A stretch of DNA of 64,000 nucleotides from Gibbula magus (GCA_936450465.1 OW388294.1:67412075-67476074), one strand, 5' to 3'; shown: positions 1-13,769, counted from the stretch's first letter. Program-made: numbers and translations. The notes: generated from the letters alone by a model not told the origin.

Positions 1-1012
1 ATCGCTTCTGCAGTACCGAATGTAAACGGTGATTTCATTGGCTGTATGTAAGCAGCTGGTAAGGGGCATAACTCGTGATCACAATAGATGTCGCTGCTTC
101 GTTACACTGTTATCTGGGCTGTTGAGGGCAAGGTAAAAAATGCATAGAATTTATTTCTATACGTTTTCACCTTGCCGTGGGAAGATGGGCAGTTTAGTTC
201 CCGTTCACATGTAACAGTAGTTATGGTATCTGAAATAAATCGTATTATAATAATGATATATTAATTGCGTAGTTATATTGCACCTTTTCCACACCCTAAG
301 GTATACTCAAAGCGCTACAATTATTACCCTGAAGGAATTGTACTTAGCCACTAAGCACTACGTCAATAATTGTCGTATTCAGTTACCAAGTTACAGCTGA
401 GGCAAGCGTTCTAAGGATTTAAATAATTCGGTTGAACATGGCGATTAACTTTTATTCACCAACGTACATGCAACAAGAAAACATCATAAGCATGTTATAT
501 TTATAGTTAACCAAGTCATGGCCCGCAATGTATGATACATGCATAAGAGTAAGGAAGTGGGAGGGTTGAAATTATTTAAGAGGTTCTTATTTAGTTTGAA
601 TTATAAACAATATATTCCCAATCTTTATTACAGATCTGGACAAGAAGCCAGGGAATTTTGAAGTTGACAAAGAAATGAAATAATAAAGGCTTCAGGTTTT
701 TTTTTAAACAGAACTGTCAATAACGAATAGGTATATTAGTGTAAACATGCCATATCAAATCGAATTATTTACAACAAATATTTATGAAGAGTGACTAATG
801 TTTGGTGTCATGCCTATAAGGTAAAATACATTCGCGGACAAAAGAAAGTATAGGGACAACAATGCAAGATAAATCAATCAACGAGTGATGTACACGACTG
901 AAACATAGTTACACCATGTCTCTAAAGGCAACCTAACTTAACCTGAATTTTTTTAAACATTATCTGTTCATAAATCGACGTTATAGCATATCCTTAACCA
1001 GGAGAGATATAG

Positions 1013-1129
1013 AGAATCTCACCCAAATGTCTTCTGATATCAAATATATCAATGCTTGCCGAGGATATGTTTACTTTTATCAACGAGTATTGATATATTT
1101 GATATCAGAAGACACGAGGGTGAGATTCT
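1013..1129. repeat. Hairpin (MITE-like) element, copy 1
   Basis: Arms starting AGAATCTCACCC and ending GGGTGAGATTCT enclose a second inverted pair (GTCTTCTGATATCAAATAT and its complement). Together they form an almost complete palindrome with a short centre. A related half copy lies at about 39228-39315, next to the last exon of gene A. The shared sequence at two distant loci supports a mobile non-autonomous element. No coding capacity. Confidence 0.7.
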
Positions 1130-1199
1130 ATTTATCATCCAAAATCATTCTTATTACGTTTAAGTGAAAACAGTGTACATCTCTGAGCACATCGCTGCC

Positions 1200-1306
1200 A
1201 GTTGACTTCCAGTGCGGTGAGGTCATAGCATTGTGACGTCATCATGTTTATGACGTCATAGCATTGTGACGTTACTACTCGATGATGTAAAAGCATTGTG
1301 ATGTCA
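1200..1306. repeat. Short repeats with TGACGTCA-like palindromes
   Basis: The phrase GCATTGTGACGTCAT recurs three times with small changes (near 1228, 1260 and 1294). The core TGACGTCA equals the CRE palindrome, but it also occurs inside dispersed repeats elsewhere in the window (about 4320-4370, 7575-7615, 14110-14150, 20245-20275). It is therefore more likely repeat sequence than a promoter. Confidence 0.5.
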
Positions 1307-1953
1307 TGTAGTAGACAGCGACAGGGCATTGTGTAAAATCTACTGCCAAAAAGATATCTCCTAGTAGATATCGCTTGATCTCACACAAGCGATATCTCCT
1401 GCGGAACACATTTTTGGATGATAATATAATATTTGAGAGTAAAATATGGCTTTCTGGCTTGTTTATTGACATCATACAGCAACGATGCGTCATTGATTTA
1501 AAGTCCAAGAAGGTAATTATGCCGATCTTGTACTGACATAATTTCCATATTTCACAATCTTTTACCTTAAATGCCGAACATTATTTCCCAAAATAACTTT
1601 TGAAATAGCTATTTTTGCACCCCATGTTTGTTTGAACAGTTATAAAATATTAAGTATCATACTCTCATGAATAAAATTGTTTTTATCTCTAAACCAGATA
1701 TATCCTCGTCACAAATATTAAAACTCGACTTTATCCGGCAGTAATAGTTTGTGTTTGACTCTGTCGAAAGTAAGTCTACTTTATTTTGCCAGTGAGTGTA
1801 GTTATAGCTAAACCTAAGTCCAACAGAAGGTATACATAACGTGGTTTTCGAATTATTCAGTATTTAAATAAAATAATAATAATAAGTCCATTTGCATGGC
1901 GCCAACTTGATACACTAAGTGTATGATCATAGCGCAAAAAGGATCAGAATTAG

Positions 1954-2229
1954 TTAGGGACACAGCACAAGGTGACAGATTCTAGTTGGAATATGACTGT
2001 CTGAAGAGATATGTTGTTTAAACTGTGACTTAAAAAGCGAGGGTGTTTTAAGTTCTTTGAGTTCGGTTGGAAGGTTGTTCCAAAGAACAGCAGCATTATA
2101 ATTTAAGGATCTTTGGCAAAATCGTTTTAAGTTAGTTTTAGGAGTAACGAAGAGATGCTGATACGAAGGACTCTGGATTAGGTAGACCAGGTATGACGTA
2201 ACAGATACGTAGTAGCATTGATGTGACAA
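1954..2229 (-). mobile_element. Non-LTR retrotransposon reverse-transcriptase C-terminal tail, fragment
   Basis: A minus-strand open frame of about 91 codons holds the pattern K-TNLKRFCQRSLNYNAAVLWNN followed by LPTELK and a Phe-Lys-rich end. This is the typical extreme C-terminus of many LINE ORF2 proteins (family form: R-S-F-x-Y-x-x-P-x-x-W-N-x-L-P). No upstream reverse-transcriptase palm motifs are present, so this is a 5'-truncated copy. It lies in the intron of the EGF gene after the last visible exon. Confidence 0.65.
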
Positions 2230-2490
2230 TATATATCATGTTTCAAAAGAAATATGATGCATTTGATTATGGCCCGATCACAATAGCAGTAGTTTGAATG
2301 AATAAATTTGTGTCTAATTAATATTTAGTTAAAATATCTTTGTGTAGAACACCAAATGTTTCATTCTTGCAATATTTAGTTTTAGAGTACGTTGTCAAAA
2401 ACTTATAATATTTGCAATTGACGATTTGTATTTGTAACTGAGGCGTGTACTTTATTTTATACTTCAGTGTGAATATAGCATTAAACTTAC

Positions 2491-5400
2491 TGTTTTCACA
2501 AAGTGTTCCGTTGAACCCCGGTTGGCACTTGCAGTTAAACTTGTTGTCACCATCGATACATGAAGCGTTGTTTTCGCATGGGTTTCTTGCACATTCATCT
2601 ATGTCTGGAAATAATGCATAGATTTATAAAGCTCCTCTAAACGCACCGTAGCACGCTGAAATAAAGTGCTCTCACGAAAAGGAAAATAAGTATTATCAAT
2701 AGATTAATAAAACTCCTCAGTCAATAAAACGAGTTCTAAAACCAATGCACATGGTTCGGTTAAGCAATGCGAGTTCATCCCCTTCGGGCGGACATTTTAA
2801 GGTGTTCACACTCAAAGGGCCACTCAAAGTTAATATTCAAGTCATATGACTGATGTAGCGATACCAAAACACTCAAGAGTAGAATTTTAAATATAGCACC
2901 GTGATGGAATAGTCAACCATCTTGCTATCTGAACTCTCAAAATCGCATGAGGTACACAAACGTACAATGCTACTTCCACAGTCGCTTTAAACGTCGAAAA
3001 GTAATATGCAAAGGCGTGCGACAGTGTCCTGTCAAAATATAATGAATTAACTCGACTTGGTAATTGTTCATTGACTTATAATAATAGCAAAGCAAGAATG
3101 TCACATGGTAGAATTATAAAGAGTTAAGAATATCAAAATCTCAGAAACTAAATATATAAACCCTGTCATAACTTAAAGGCACGATTGCACGCCGATTGCT
3201 TTAAAATATAAATAATGCACATATAATGCACATCTCTCGATATAACAAACTATCTGTCCTCAGGTAATGTATTATATTAGTTATCTGGAAATTATGTACG
3301 TATTCAGGTTTTAAAGTTAACTTTAAAAGACCGGAAGTTATTAATGCAACATTGCATTAAATCCGCATGAACTACAATATCAGCAATATTAAAAAATTAC
3401 ACACAACTCGAAGACGAAAAACGGCAGTTGCTATGGTTAATGTAACAACAATGCTTACACTGCGTGATACAAGTTACATTATACTCCTTAATAAAGACTA
3501 TCCCATATTTTTTGTCGTTTCTTCGGTCATTTCAACTTTTTATAAATAATTATCGACTGCAGGTCAATTGTAAATAATAATAAGTATTTTTTGCAACGAT
3601 AGGAAGCAAAAGGGAGTTCATATACCCTCGTATGACCTAAAATGACTTATTTGAGGGAGAAAAGGGTGCACTTGTGCCTTTAAGTACAAAAGCATACATT
3701 TTCAATTGGATGGAGCGATACTTTCAAAGAAACGCATCGATCAATCATCGACCAAGATCTGTTTAGAATATTGCCCTGTCCTTGCTTTGAACATTTAATG
3801 AACACGGTATACGGCTAAAACCTTACTATTTTCGCAGAACGTTCCATTGAAGCCCAATTCACACTGACAGACAAATCGGTTGATACTGTCTAAGCATGCG
3901 CCTCCGTTCAAACAAGGGAAACTAGCACACTCGTCTATGTCTGAAAGCAAAACATACATTCCCCGCTTATTCAGACCCGTATATTCGGATCCCGTATATT
4001 CAGATCCCGCTATCCACAGGCATGTCAAGTCAAATCATATTTACTAATTATACTCCCTTAGCTTAACCCCATCTTTCTGCACTGTACTGAATCTTTAAAC
4101 GATACATAGATGATATCGTATGCGTGTCTATGACAAACGATGTTTACGACACGAGTGCCTGAATATTAGTATTTCCCGAGCGAGAGCGAGAGATATACCA
4201 ATAAACAGGCACGAGTGTCGTATTCTGTTATTGCCGAAGTAATGAAATTACGCTTAAATCCACGTTCAAACTTTGCCTGGCGACCCGCCGTCATCGTTTT
4301 TACAACGCAATGTCATAGATGAAAGATGACGTCATAGCATTGTTTATAACGTCACGTCACCATGACAAAGTTATCCTTTGCCCTAGGGCTTCGTATGAAA
4401 AATATGAACCCCGATGTGATTGTCCTTGTAGGTAATAAATGTATTAAGTATCTAACTGATATAGTAAATGCATGAACAGGTAAGTGAAAAGATGTGAAGT
4501 GATGTGATCAAACTAAATAAACTTTAATAGACCGCCGAAAATATGATTTGAATTACGTTTCAATATGAGTAAGGGAAGTTAAGGAATGCACAAATCATTG
4601 CAAAAAATGTCGCAGCAAAAGGTAAGATGAATTATACAGAAGTAAAATCTCCCATGTGCGCACAGATCATATATTAGATTGATTCTATATACTAACTTGT
4701 TTCACAATATGTTCCATTGAAGCCCGGTTCACACAGACAGACGAAGTCCCTTACAATTGCCATACATGTAGCATTGTTCATACAAGGTTCACTTACACAC
4801 ATATTTATACCTGCAATATAATATTTAAATGTATTATAAAACACTGATTAAAAGGTTTGGAGATGAATCCCAGTATTCACTAACTGGCTAATCTCATAGT
4901 TAAACATCACAAACTGTTAAGTTTGTAAAGCAAAAGAGAGAACCACAGGACGAAAAGGAATGGAATCCGCCTTGCCGGATCCGTCATATTCGGGGCGAAT
5001 CCGGAAGGATCCGACAAGCGGATTCCGCCTCGTTTGTCCTGTGAACATCGCTTATACACATATCTTTACCTGCAATACAATATCTAAGTGCACTTTTGAA
5101 TACTGATTTAATCTCATCGGTTGGTCTCAAAGTTAAACATCACAAACTGTCAACTTTGTAGAGCATTTAGAAGTGGAGCAGAAACTTGAGAAAATCTATC
5201 TGTGTGTAATTATTGTTTTGTTGTGAATAACATAATTTAAGTGTATGCTTGCTTCATTGTCTATAATATTAGTCCACGTTTAGGACACCCCGATTAGGAT
5301 GAATGCCGTGCTCAAAGCGCTGAATGGTACAGTTTAAGCCCCAGTAGTCTCGTCTACGTCTACGCCATTAACCATGCAAAAGAAAATTTCCTGGACAGAT

Positions 5401-6971
5401 AGTCTACTTACCGAACAGCATTCCTACTGGCAACATTGGTATCATGTCTTGTGGCTCGTACAGGATCATCCCAAATGGCTTTGGAACATGACTGAATTCA
5501 TCAACATGAAAGGGGTCAGACATGTTTATGACAGATGTAAACGTCTCACATACACCAGACCCCAGCCTCTTGAATACTGTCGTCATCGTACCCAGGAACA
5601 TGTCTTCATAGTCAGGCACCTCAGCGATATACGCAGATTGGTATCTATCTGTGGAAGGCACTGTAGACATTTCCATCTTAAAATTTTCTCCAAAGTAGGG
5701 AGTTGGGCTATAAACGATGACCATACTAGACGAATTGACCACAAGACACTTGGACTTGGTGAGGGTAACTTGTATGAAACCAGGGTGATTCGGTACCACT
5801 GTTGAGCTGGAATCAATGGTAGCCATAGCAGGGACCTCTGCGGGAAGGATTCTGAAGATAGTCTCAGAGTTACTGACTGGCAAGACGAATTCGGTTCCAA
5901 AGGAGTTGACCGGTATCAGCATTTCGATCCTCAGGCTGAGGTCTTGCTCCAAGAAGATCCAATGTCCCGATACCACTGCAATAGAGCTGTTGCTGTGTAT
6001 GATAGAACCAGTGATATCAAACTCGCATATAATCCCGACGACGTCGTTTCTGTTCAGAGTGACAACAACGATCTCTCCATCTGTAAGGTTACCAGATTTG
6101 CACTTTGCACCGTTAGTAGTTATAATCATAATGCTCACGACAGTATTGTCCTCGACTGCAGTGATCGTTACAAAATTGAAGTTGTCGTACGCGTTGTTGT
6201 ACGTCGCAACTCTATAGTCATCTGACAGGTGTTCCACAGGTATGGCAGTGAGTCCGCCTACTTCAGAATTCCCGTCGTGGACGAAGACGTATAGCCAGAT
6301 GTCACTAGATGCTGAAACTGACACAGCCGTGTTTTGGACGGATATGTTTATAGCTCCAGAATATCCAACAGTGCTGATGGTCAAGTTGTGTATACTTACA
6401 GACTTGGCGGGAACATCAGTGAGAAGGTCGACCTCGGGACCCTTTATGCTGACCTGGGTCGCGTTGTCCGAAACGATTTTTAAGGTCAAGGTAGTTCCGA
6501 TATCGTGAACCGGAAGTAGAAAGTTGCGTCCATGGTTCGACCGTACACTTGAGGCTGAAACTGTACTTGATTTCAATAGTAATTCATATATTTGATGTGG
6601 AATGAGGAAAATAAGAACTGGTAAATATCAGTAAAATTTCGTGGAAAGGCAAATTAGGAAATACAATTTCTATGGATGAACAACTTCCTCTATGTTCGAG
6701 CAACAAGCATTGTCAAAGCGACGGTAAACAAATAGAACCAAAAAAGTTACTTTGTACATATTTAAACACATTTCTTGACTATTCATGCCGTCTCAGTGTG
6801 TTAACATTACATAATATTGTTGAAATAGTTTCAAGGCTTCAAGAGAATTATCAAGAAATTTTTAAAGTTGTGAAAAAGATTTTTGACTCAATACAAAATC
6901 AACAAATAATATTAATATGACAACTTACTAGCCATAAGGAGACCCAGAAAAAAGAATATTTCCTCTGTCAT
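2491..6971 (-). CDS. Secreted or membrane IgGFc-binding-domain / EGF-repeat protein, 5' part
   Basis: Minus-strand gene, open at the left edge of the window. Exon 1 (6971-6929) starts right after a TTTTTTCAG acceptor with ATG and encodes a short hydrophobic leader ([14 protein letters not shown], a likely signal peptide), ending in phase 1. Exon 2 (6560-5412; 6554 is a tandem alternative acceptor) encodes about 383 residues resembling the IgGFc-binding N-terminal domain: [10 protein letters not shown] near its start, then a [11 protein letters not shown] strand motif. Exons 3-5 (4810-4697, 3940-3827, 2604-2491) are each 114 nt, phase 1-1, with one six-cysteine EGF module apiece. EGF2 and EGF3 carry the calcium-binding signature (N-I-D-E-C plus C-x-D-x4-F-x-C). 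EGF1 has I-N-M-C and Ala at the hydroxylation site, so it probably does not bind calcium. The upstream 5'-UTR exon and the 3' end are not seen. Such proteins in invertebrates are usually extracellular and mucus- or immunity-related; the exact role is unknown. Confidence 0.8.
4144..4223. repeat. Inverted repeat
   Basis: TACGACACGAGTGCCTG is matched in reverse complement by CAGGCACGAGTGTCGTA about 45 bases later, with a purine-rich centre. It lies in an intron of the EGF gene and looks like a small hairpin element. TGACGTCA-type repeat sequence follows at 4320-4370. Confidence 0.5.
4940..5045. repeat. Palindromic MITE, family with GGATCCG arms, copy 1
   Basis: The element runs from CACAGGACGAAAAGG to a matching TTTGTCCTGTG, with inner arms GGAATCCGCCTTG and its complement. 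A second copy of the same design is at about 44555-44646, in gene B. It lies in the intron between the IgGFc-binding exon and EGF1. Confidence 0.65.
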
Positions 6972-8615
6972 CTGAAAAAAGAACCAATTTTGTATCAAGA
7001 AATCTATGTCTATTAAAATTAAAATAAATTTACGAAAATATTCTACTTTACATGTCACAATTTGAACGAAAACGTCAACGTGCTAAAATCATTAAATTTT
7101 TTAATCTTCTATAAAGATTGCAAGCGACATGAAATAAAACAATCATTTAGAAATGTCTGAATGAATATATTAACTGTGCTTTGGAATGGTTTCCATTTCA
7201 TTTGATATATTTATGATTTAAATATCAGTATTATTTCTAAATGCATAGTTTAATTGAAGTATTTCTTTGCTAACCGTTTGTAAATTTCCTGGATTCATCG
7301 AAATTTCAAATTAGTTTAAAACGGACAGTGTAACCATGAAACAAAGTTACATCGTTGAAAACATTATAATTCCTAAAAGAAGCATATTGAGAGGAATTAG
7401 TGATTGTGTTATACATACACAATTTATAAAACGACAAATATATCTGTAAAACCAAGATATACATGGTATTCGACGAGACATGTCAAATGTTCTATTTATT
7501 AGATTTAACAAACCATGCATATAGTTGGTAAATGGCGTTCATTTTATAAACGGAGCCTCCTTTCCACGGCCATCCTATGACGTCATCCTATTGTTACGAT
7601 GACGTCATATGATTGAAAGTGTTATTTCACTGAGTGAATAACATGTTATTTCACTCAGTGAAAATACGGATATTATTTTAACCGATAAATGCCGTATTTC
7701 ACCACTGAAAATCGAATAATTTGATTTTATTAATCTATTTACGGAGTTGTAATGCGATATTATGACAGGATACATTATTTTATTTGTGTCAATAAAAAAA
7801 GTAAACAACTATATCGTTTCTACAGCAAAAACTGTATATTGACAGCACACAGCACCTTCATGTCGACGGACTAGTAAATTAAATAAGATAACACTCTTAT
7901 CTGCCATCATACTTATACCTGTTTTTGCTAATTTTTAACAATGACCAACAGACAAAGATCACAACGTGGCAATCGTATTGTTTAGTATTTTAGCATACGC
8001 TTCCTTTTATCTCGATTCTACGCATTTTCCCATCACTGTTTTTCCAAAAGGCGCCAAAACACCAGAAGAAATGATTCATAGCAAGATTGTCCTGCAATGA
8101 TATATTCAATTTGTAATAGATACTATGGAATACATGTAGATGAGGTTATTCCTGTTCGTTTTGAATTTAGTATTAATTGTAAAAATAAATGATCATCTCT
8201 CATTGAGTTGATAGATGTACGTGTCACCCTGGGTAAGTAACACCTAAAACTATCTGTAGATCTCATGATGTTTAATTATAGGTTTTGTCCTAAACTATGG
8301 CTTCCAAGTTGTGTTCTACATGTAGTTGATCTGTGTTTTTCTATGGGGAATTAGAGGGGGGGGGGGTCATTCAACTAAATCAGACTGCCCCGAGATTGAG
8401 AGCTAATCCTCGGTCTTTTATTGGTGATAAAATATGCTATTTGGTTACAATATTTAATAATTCAGCATAAATGTGTTAACACTGCACGAAATAATGAAAA
8501 TAGTTTGAAAGGCAAATTGCCACAATTTTTGCGTTTTCTTTGTTATAAAGAATGCAACCTAAGTGTTATTTTAGATTTCAAGTATGATTGGCTCCTTGTC
8601 TTTCAGCGTTTTTAT

Positions 8616-8700
8616 ACAGTCAGGCCTCGATAATCCGAACGCTTCCGTTTTTCATCAAAAACGTTCGGATAGTGAAATGTTTGGACTACTGAAAAGAACC
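8616..8700. mobile_element. pogo/Tigger-like terminal fragment
   Basis: CAGTCAGGCCTCGATAATCC followed by GAAC, then an inverted echo AACGTTCGGATAGTG, matches the usual look of pogo/Tigger-type terminal inverted repeats (CAG...CGATAATCCGAA). No transposase is nearby, so it is a non-autonomous or truncated remnant. A similar element with GGATATAACGAAC lies at about 55326-55400. Confidence 0.45.
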
Positions 8701-8828
8701 AATTGTATTATATTTGGGGAAAGTCGTTGGTTTGGTTTAAATATTTAATAATTGTTAATAACAGTAACGTTAAACGTTAAACGTTAAATGTTAAACATGT
8801 AATATCAAATTGTTATTACTCTCCCTGT

Positions 8829-8881
8829 AAGATACTGCAGTATAATATTTATACGACAATATTAAACTAGTGTAATACCGC
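8829..8881. repeat. Dispersed repeat, copy 1
   Basis: The segment around TACTGCAGTATAATATTTAT through ACTAGTGTAATACCGC is repeated almost unchanged at 19816-19867. Function unknown. Confidence 0.5.
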
Positions 8882-10574
8882 AAATGAATTTGCTTTTTAT
8901 AGCGAATAACAGTCTAAATTCTGTTTGCCATTGTTCCAGTCACGTATACCACACCAACCTTCAGTTCTATCATAATCCACAATCTTCCATTCTATAGTGA
9001 TGCATCTACCGTCCATTATGTCATAACCAACATTCCATTCTATGACGACACATTATCCTTACAATCTATCACAGTAATGCCGGTCGGATTATGAGTTATG
9101 ATTTGAATTTAAGTCTTAAATCGACCGGCAAAAGTTCATCGCTTTCGAACAAAAAATGTTTTCTTCAAATTGCATTTTGATATCAAAATAAGCTTAAGGT
9201 GAATATTTAGTAATTATTTTTTATGCATTTTGAAAAAGAAATGCTACAGCAGAATGCCATCGCATTCAGGAATGTTGCAGCAAAATGTCATCGATGGCAT
9301 TTATCAATGCTGACGCAAAATGTCATGACAATTCATACAATACTACAGCGGAACGCTACAGGAAAATGTAACAAAGTCTTATCTGAATCTTAGAAATAGT
9401 TTCAAAATATGAAATACTGTTTGTAACAATTACTTCATAACTTTGCTTATTCAAAAGAGATTATAACAACAACAACAAAACATAAGAAAATAATGTTTAC
9501 AAAACATTTGTTCATCTATAACATTGTCATATGTCATTCAATAGTTCAAATTATTGTACTTGAGGCGACCCTTGCAGATTTTAAACTTACAGCTGAAGTT
9601 TTTTTTACTCAAAGGCCACAAGGTACAAGGTAACAGGGTATATACATGTCAAATACATCATCCTTCGATTAACCGTAGTGCACCACCCTTTCATTATTTT
9701 GTCATATACCATTTACCCTTTTAAATTAAACACCATATTTCCCATCTAAGTTCTATAATGAGACAACATATGTTCGTTCTTTAAACACACTCTATCATTA
9801 CATTCTGTCACAACATGCCATTCATCAAGTCTATCATTATTTATATGTACACCATGCATGCATAAAAGTTATACTTACATTTACGATCAATCAGTGTCAA
9901 GCTAGATGATATGACTCAAGAGCTGATTTGTCTTTAACTCACGAGAGAACGTCTTTATGCATTCAATATATACCAACAAAGTCCTTCTGTATACATCGCT
10001 AAGGAATTTATGTGACACTGTTGCTATGTAATGCCAACATTCTATATTGATTCAAGTCTAAGAATCTTCATCTTATCTTAGTTTTCGTTTTTATAATTTG
10101 CTGAGATTTGTGTATAAGATGCCCGAAGCACATTGATTATTTTCTCATAACAATATAATCTTAATGGATACATTTAATATTGTACACCGAATCACTCTCC
10201 TCAATATAAGTCCACATTGAGAGATTATACATGTTAATTGATCGTTTAGTCTGACAAAAAGACCCTAGAATTTCATAGGATGGTATCCTGCATTGTGTAG
10301 AAAGTTGCTGTCGGTGTTATTATGTTCTTAATTAGCAATTTTGTAGAGCAGGAACATCTCGTTTATAAAATATTCAAGTACGTTTCTGGTTGCTGTGACA
10401 TAGCCATTGTGTGTGTATAAACATAAACAAACTTCTTCATAACTCAAATGATAGATAAATAAAAACAATAAAAATAAAGTCTGGAAACGTTTTGAATTCC
10501 CGACCGGTTTCACACTATGAATTGATCATTATGGGTGTACATACATCACATACATATCAAATCAGTTTGGAAAC

Positions 10575-10695
10575 TTGTCCATTGAAATCCCACCACAACA
10601 TCTGTGAAATCTCACCAAAATATCTGTGAAATTTCACCACAACATCTGTGAAATTTCACCACAACATCTGTGGAATCCCACCACAATATCTGTAA
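10575..10695. repeat. Short tandem repeat, about 26-bp unit, about 5 copies
   Basis: Units of the type CACCACAACATCTGTGAAAT repeat five times with point changes. Intergenic; no coding frame is retained. Confidence 0.7.
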
Positions 10696-13603
10696 ATTAC
10701 ACCATCAGTGTCATAATATGGAGTTACTTGGCGATTTCCAATATTCTAAGAAGACACAAGGTTGCTCTGGTGCCAAACATTTAAAATTCCCTTAGGTGAA
10801 ATCACATCTACTCGACACTAAACATACATGTACATGTACCTTGTAGCAAATGTACAGAACTAGTATTATGTTGTTTCTTTTACAATACATGTAGTTATGT
10901 AATGAAGTAAACAGGGACAACCCCACACTTTGAATTGAAGTTTAAATCAACGTCAGTGTATACGAAAGTATCATGATCAGTTTATGTTTGTTCGTTGACA
11001 AATAATTTCTTGTAAGAAAATCACGAACAACTTGTCCATAAAAGAAGTTCATAACATTCTGTGAAATAGAGATTGTATGGATTTGTTATCATTTTTGTTC
11101 AAAACATTTTTTCATCAAACTATTGATAAGTGGGGAAACATAAGAAAAGGAAGATTACTTGATAAAACTTCATTTGGAGGAAAGCAATATATACTGACTC
11201 TTTCATCAGGTAAAGGTTGGAACAAGGTCAAACTCCATTTTCTTACACGTTAATTTATAAACAACACGGTGACTCTTCAGTTTTCTTCATACAGATCAAT
11301 ATACATTTATCATCTGTGAAAGAATAAAACTCAAGTGTATGTTTGTCTGCTCGTTAGAGTGGGCTCACACCCAGACTATAAATCACTTCATGAAACCGCG
11401 TAACAACTATATACTTTCTCAAGTACTGTCCTTTCGTCAAGATATTAAATGTGGAAGTTTATTTACTTTTCAAGCCAGTTTTGAAGCACGCAAATCTATG
11501 ACAGGTAAATGCATTAGCCTATATTCAGGTATGTAAATGCTTTTGCCAGGTTTGCTAGTTGTTTGGACAGCAGTCCATATAATACCCAGTATCACGGTCT
11601 CTTTCTCTTATCAAATACTAAACACTCAAGGAACGAAGTAAGCCCCTTGACGATCCCCTATCGCGCAACTCGGAATACCGTAAGCATGCTGCATATATAT
11701 TGATTATCGTATCTTTGAATTGTTTATATCTAACGTGCATACATATATTTGTCGAATTGTGTTTTGTTGATTTGTTAAATGTTATGAAATAAATATACTT
11801 TTTAGAAGATTCAATGTCGATTCTTCCTTTTGCTGTGTTATACGGTATATCGTGTATATCACATACCTTATATCAACGGTAGGTTACTTCTATTTGTCCA
11901 TGTTGAGATGCAATCCTTCAAAGTCAGACTTAATTGACTCTTAGCCGATGTCGTGGATAAATGCTCAAACATATCTTTATTCACTTTTTTAGCAGAATGA
12001 TACCAAGATGAAAGCCAACTTAGCGGACATGAAAGTTGCTTGGACCTCCAAAGTGCGACTTGAAAGGTCTGTTTTCAATTTTGGACAAAATACTAATTCT
12101 TAGCCAAATAATACTAAAACGATAAGGATTAAGGATAATCTTTTAAGATTACTTTTTGAGAGCCCATGTATTGAAAATTCAATTGAATATTTTTTTTTGT
12201 AAAGATGTCCTTTATCGATGAGCAATAAATCTTTGATAAAATTTGAATTTGATCAAATGATTTCTGTTTGCCATGTTACCATATGTCCTAGTAAACACTA
12301 GTGACGCATAAGGAGAAAAATCATCAAAACAATTAAAGTAAAGAAATCACTTGAAACATTTTGTCACGGAGTACAGACACTAAGTGTATCTCGGTGTGAA
12401 TTTATTTCAATGTTAAATGGTGCAGTCACGTTGGTCTACAACGATTGTCATTAAAGTAGATATTTTTTTTAATATATGACCACTTTGTTAGAAACATACC
12501 CAACCGTGAGTAGTCAGCACGTGCAGTTTCAGTTCAATTACAAACATGGTTAAAAATTTAACTATCCGACTCTACATCCAATGATATACAGTGATCTTCT
12601 AAAGCTATAATCATAATTGATATGGATTTACATTTTGTTCATACACGCTGTGGTATGCTTTGTGTGATACAGACTCTGCTAGCATTTGTGAAGAAAATGA
12701 ACATTATTTCAACTATGTATTTCAAAGTGACGTCACATATTCTCAACATGACTAATACCATTTTATGACACGATTACATGGTTTTGTATCTAACGAGTGA
12801 AAGCGAGTGTCGTACATTATTCAGTTCACGATGAATAACTTACAGAGCATTGCCTATATCGTGAAGACATAATTTTAGATACTAAATATAAGACATTAGC
12901 TCAATCGGTTATAAGATTGTACATGTATGAACAGGATTATCTTGGGAGAGCTAGTATGCATATTTCGTTAGATTATTACGTTCTGTTTACATCCGTAAAA
13001 CTGTTCGAAAATATTCATTTCTCCATCTCCAAATCAAAATCTTAAAGGATTCACTTGTGTCTCTTTATGATGATTTATTAGCAATATTTTCGAATATGTT
13101 GTCTTCATTCATGATCTAACGGATAGTAAATCTATTCTCTTCTTAACACAGCGTATTGTCAGCAGTGAACATTTTTCACCTTATATCTGTACAAGCACTA
13201 CAATTTCCTTTCGTATCATTTGTGCCCTAATATTACCCTTTAGATAAATTTGTTGAATTCTGATTGGCCCATAGCCTCATAATCCGAAATCACGTCATTT
13301 GACAAGCTAAAAGGGTTTTGCGGATGACCTTGACCTTACATGGAATGCGGAAGTTTAACGGTTGCTCGATCAAAATGCACAGTGACGAATGGCAGAAGAA
13401 ATATTTCACTGTATATCATTTTTTGCATCAAAAATAAATTCAATAAAAGCATGTCTCTCTCTTTTATAGTTTAGTTACCATAAACCTAAAATATTTTAGT
13501 GGCAGAGTTACCTCCCTTAATATCTGGCGTTAAAATCGATGACATTATTTTCTGTCTAATAATATCATTTATTTCATTTGCATCTAAATCTTATTTTTAA
13601 CAG

Positions 13604-13769
13604 TTCTTCAAAGCATGCGTCGTACACGCCTCGATCTCATCATACCAGACATGCGCATAGGAAGGTATCAGGATCATCTGCGCATGCACATGCGCATGAG
13701 CATACCAACGATGACGTGATTGAAACTGATGAGAGAAAAAGTGATAGATCCACAACCACCGATATCAAG
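13604..13769 (+). CDS. Isolated exon-like block, possible alternative 5' exon of gene A
   Basis: A good acceptor (TTATTTTTAACAG) precedes an open block of 166 nt that ends at a GTAAAC donor. In the only open frame it begins one base into a codon (phase 2) and ends in phase 0. It encodes a Ser/His/Arg-rich peptide with AHAHAHEHTNDD and an acidic, Ser/Thr-rich end. Phase 0 would join directly to the gene A exon at 17995, bypassing the first exon at 16625, so it may be an alternative upstream exon. It could equally be a chance block or belong to an unseen gene, since no partner exon was found to its left. Confidence 0.3.

Larger units (their letters stand above)
6972..13603. other. Gene-poor stretch between the EGF gene and gene A
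   Basis: I recognise no coding exon on either strand here. Open frames are short and without family features. The stretch holds a TGACGTCA-type repeat (7575-7672), a poly-G run (about 8354-8366), a pogo-type terminal repeat (8616-8700), a dispersed 53-bp repeat (8829-8881) and a short tandem array (10575-10695). A 5'-UTR exon or promoter of the EGF gene must lie above 6971 but cannot be placed by eye. Confidence 0.5.

Noticed and set aside
5374..6508. Plus-strand open frames opposite the IgGFc-binding exon
   Set aside because: They are antisense shadows of a well-supported minus-strand exon with domain features.
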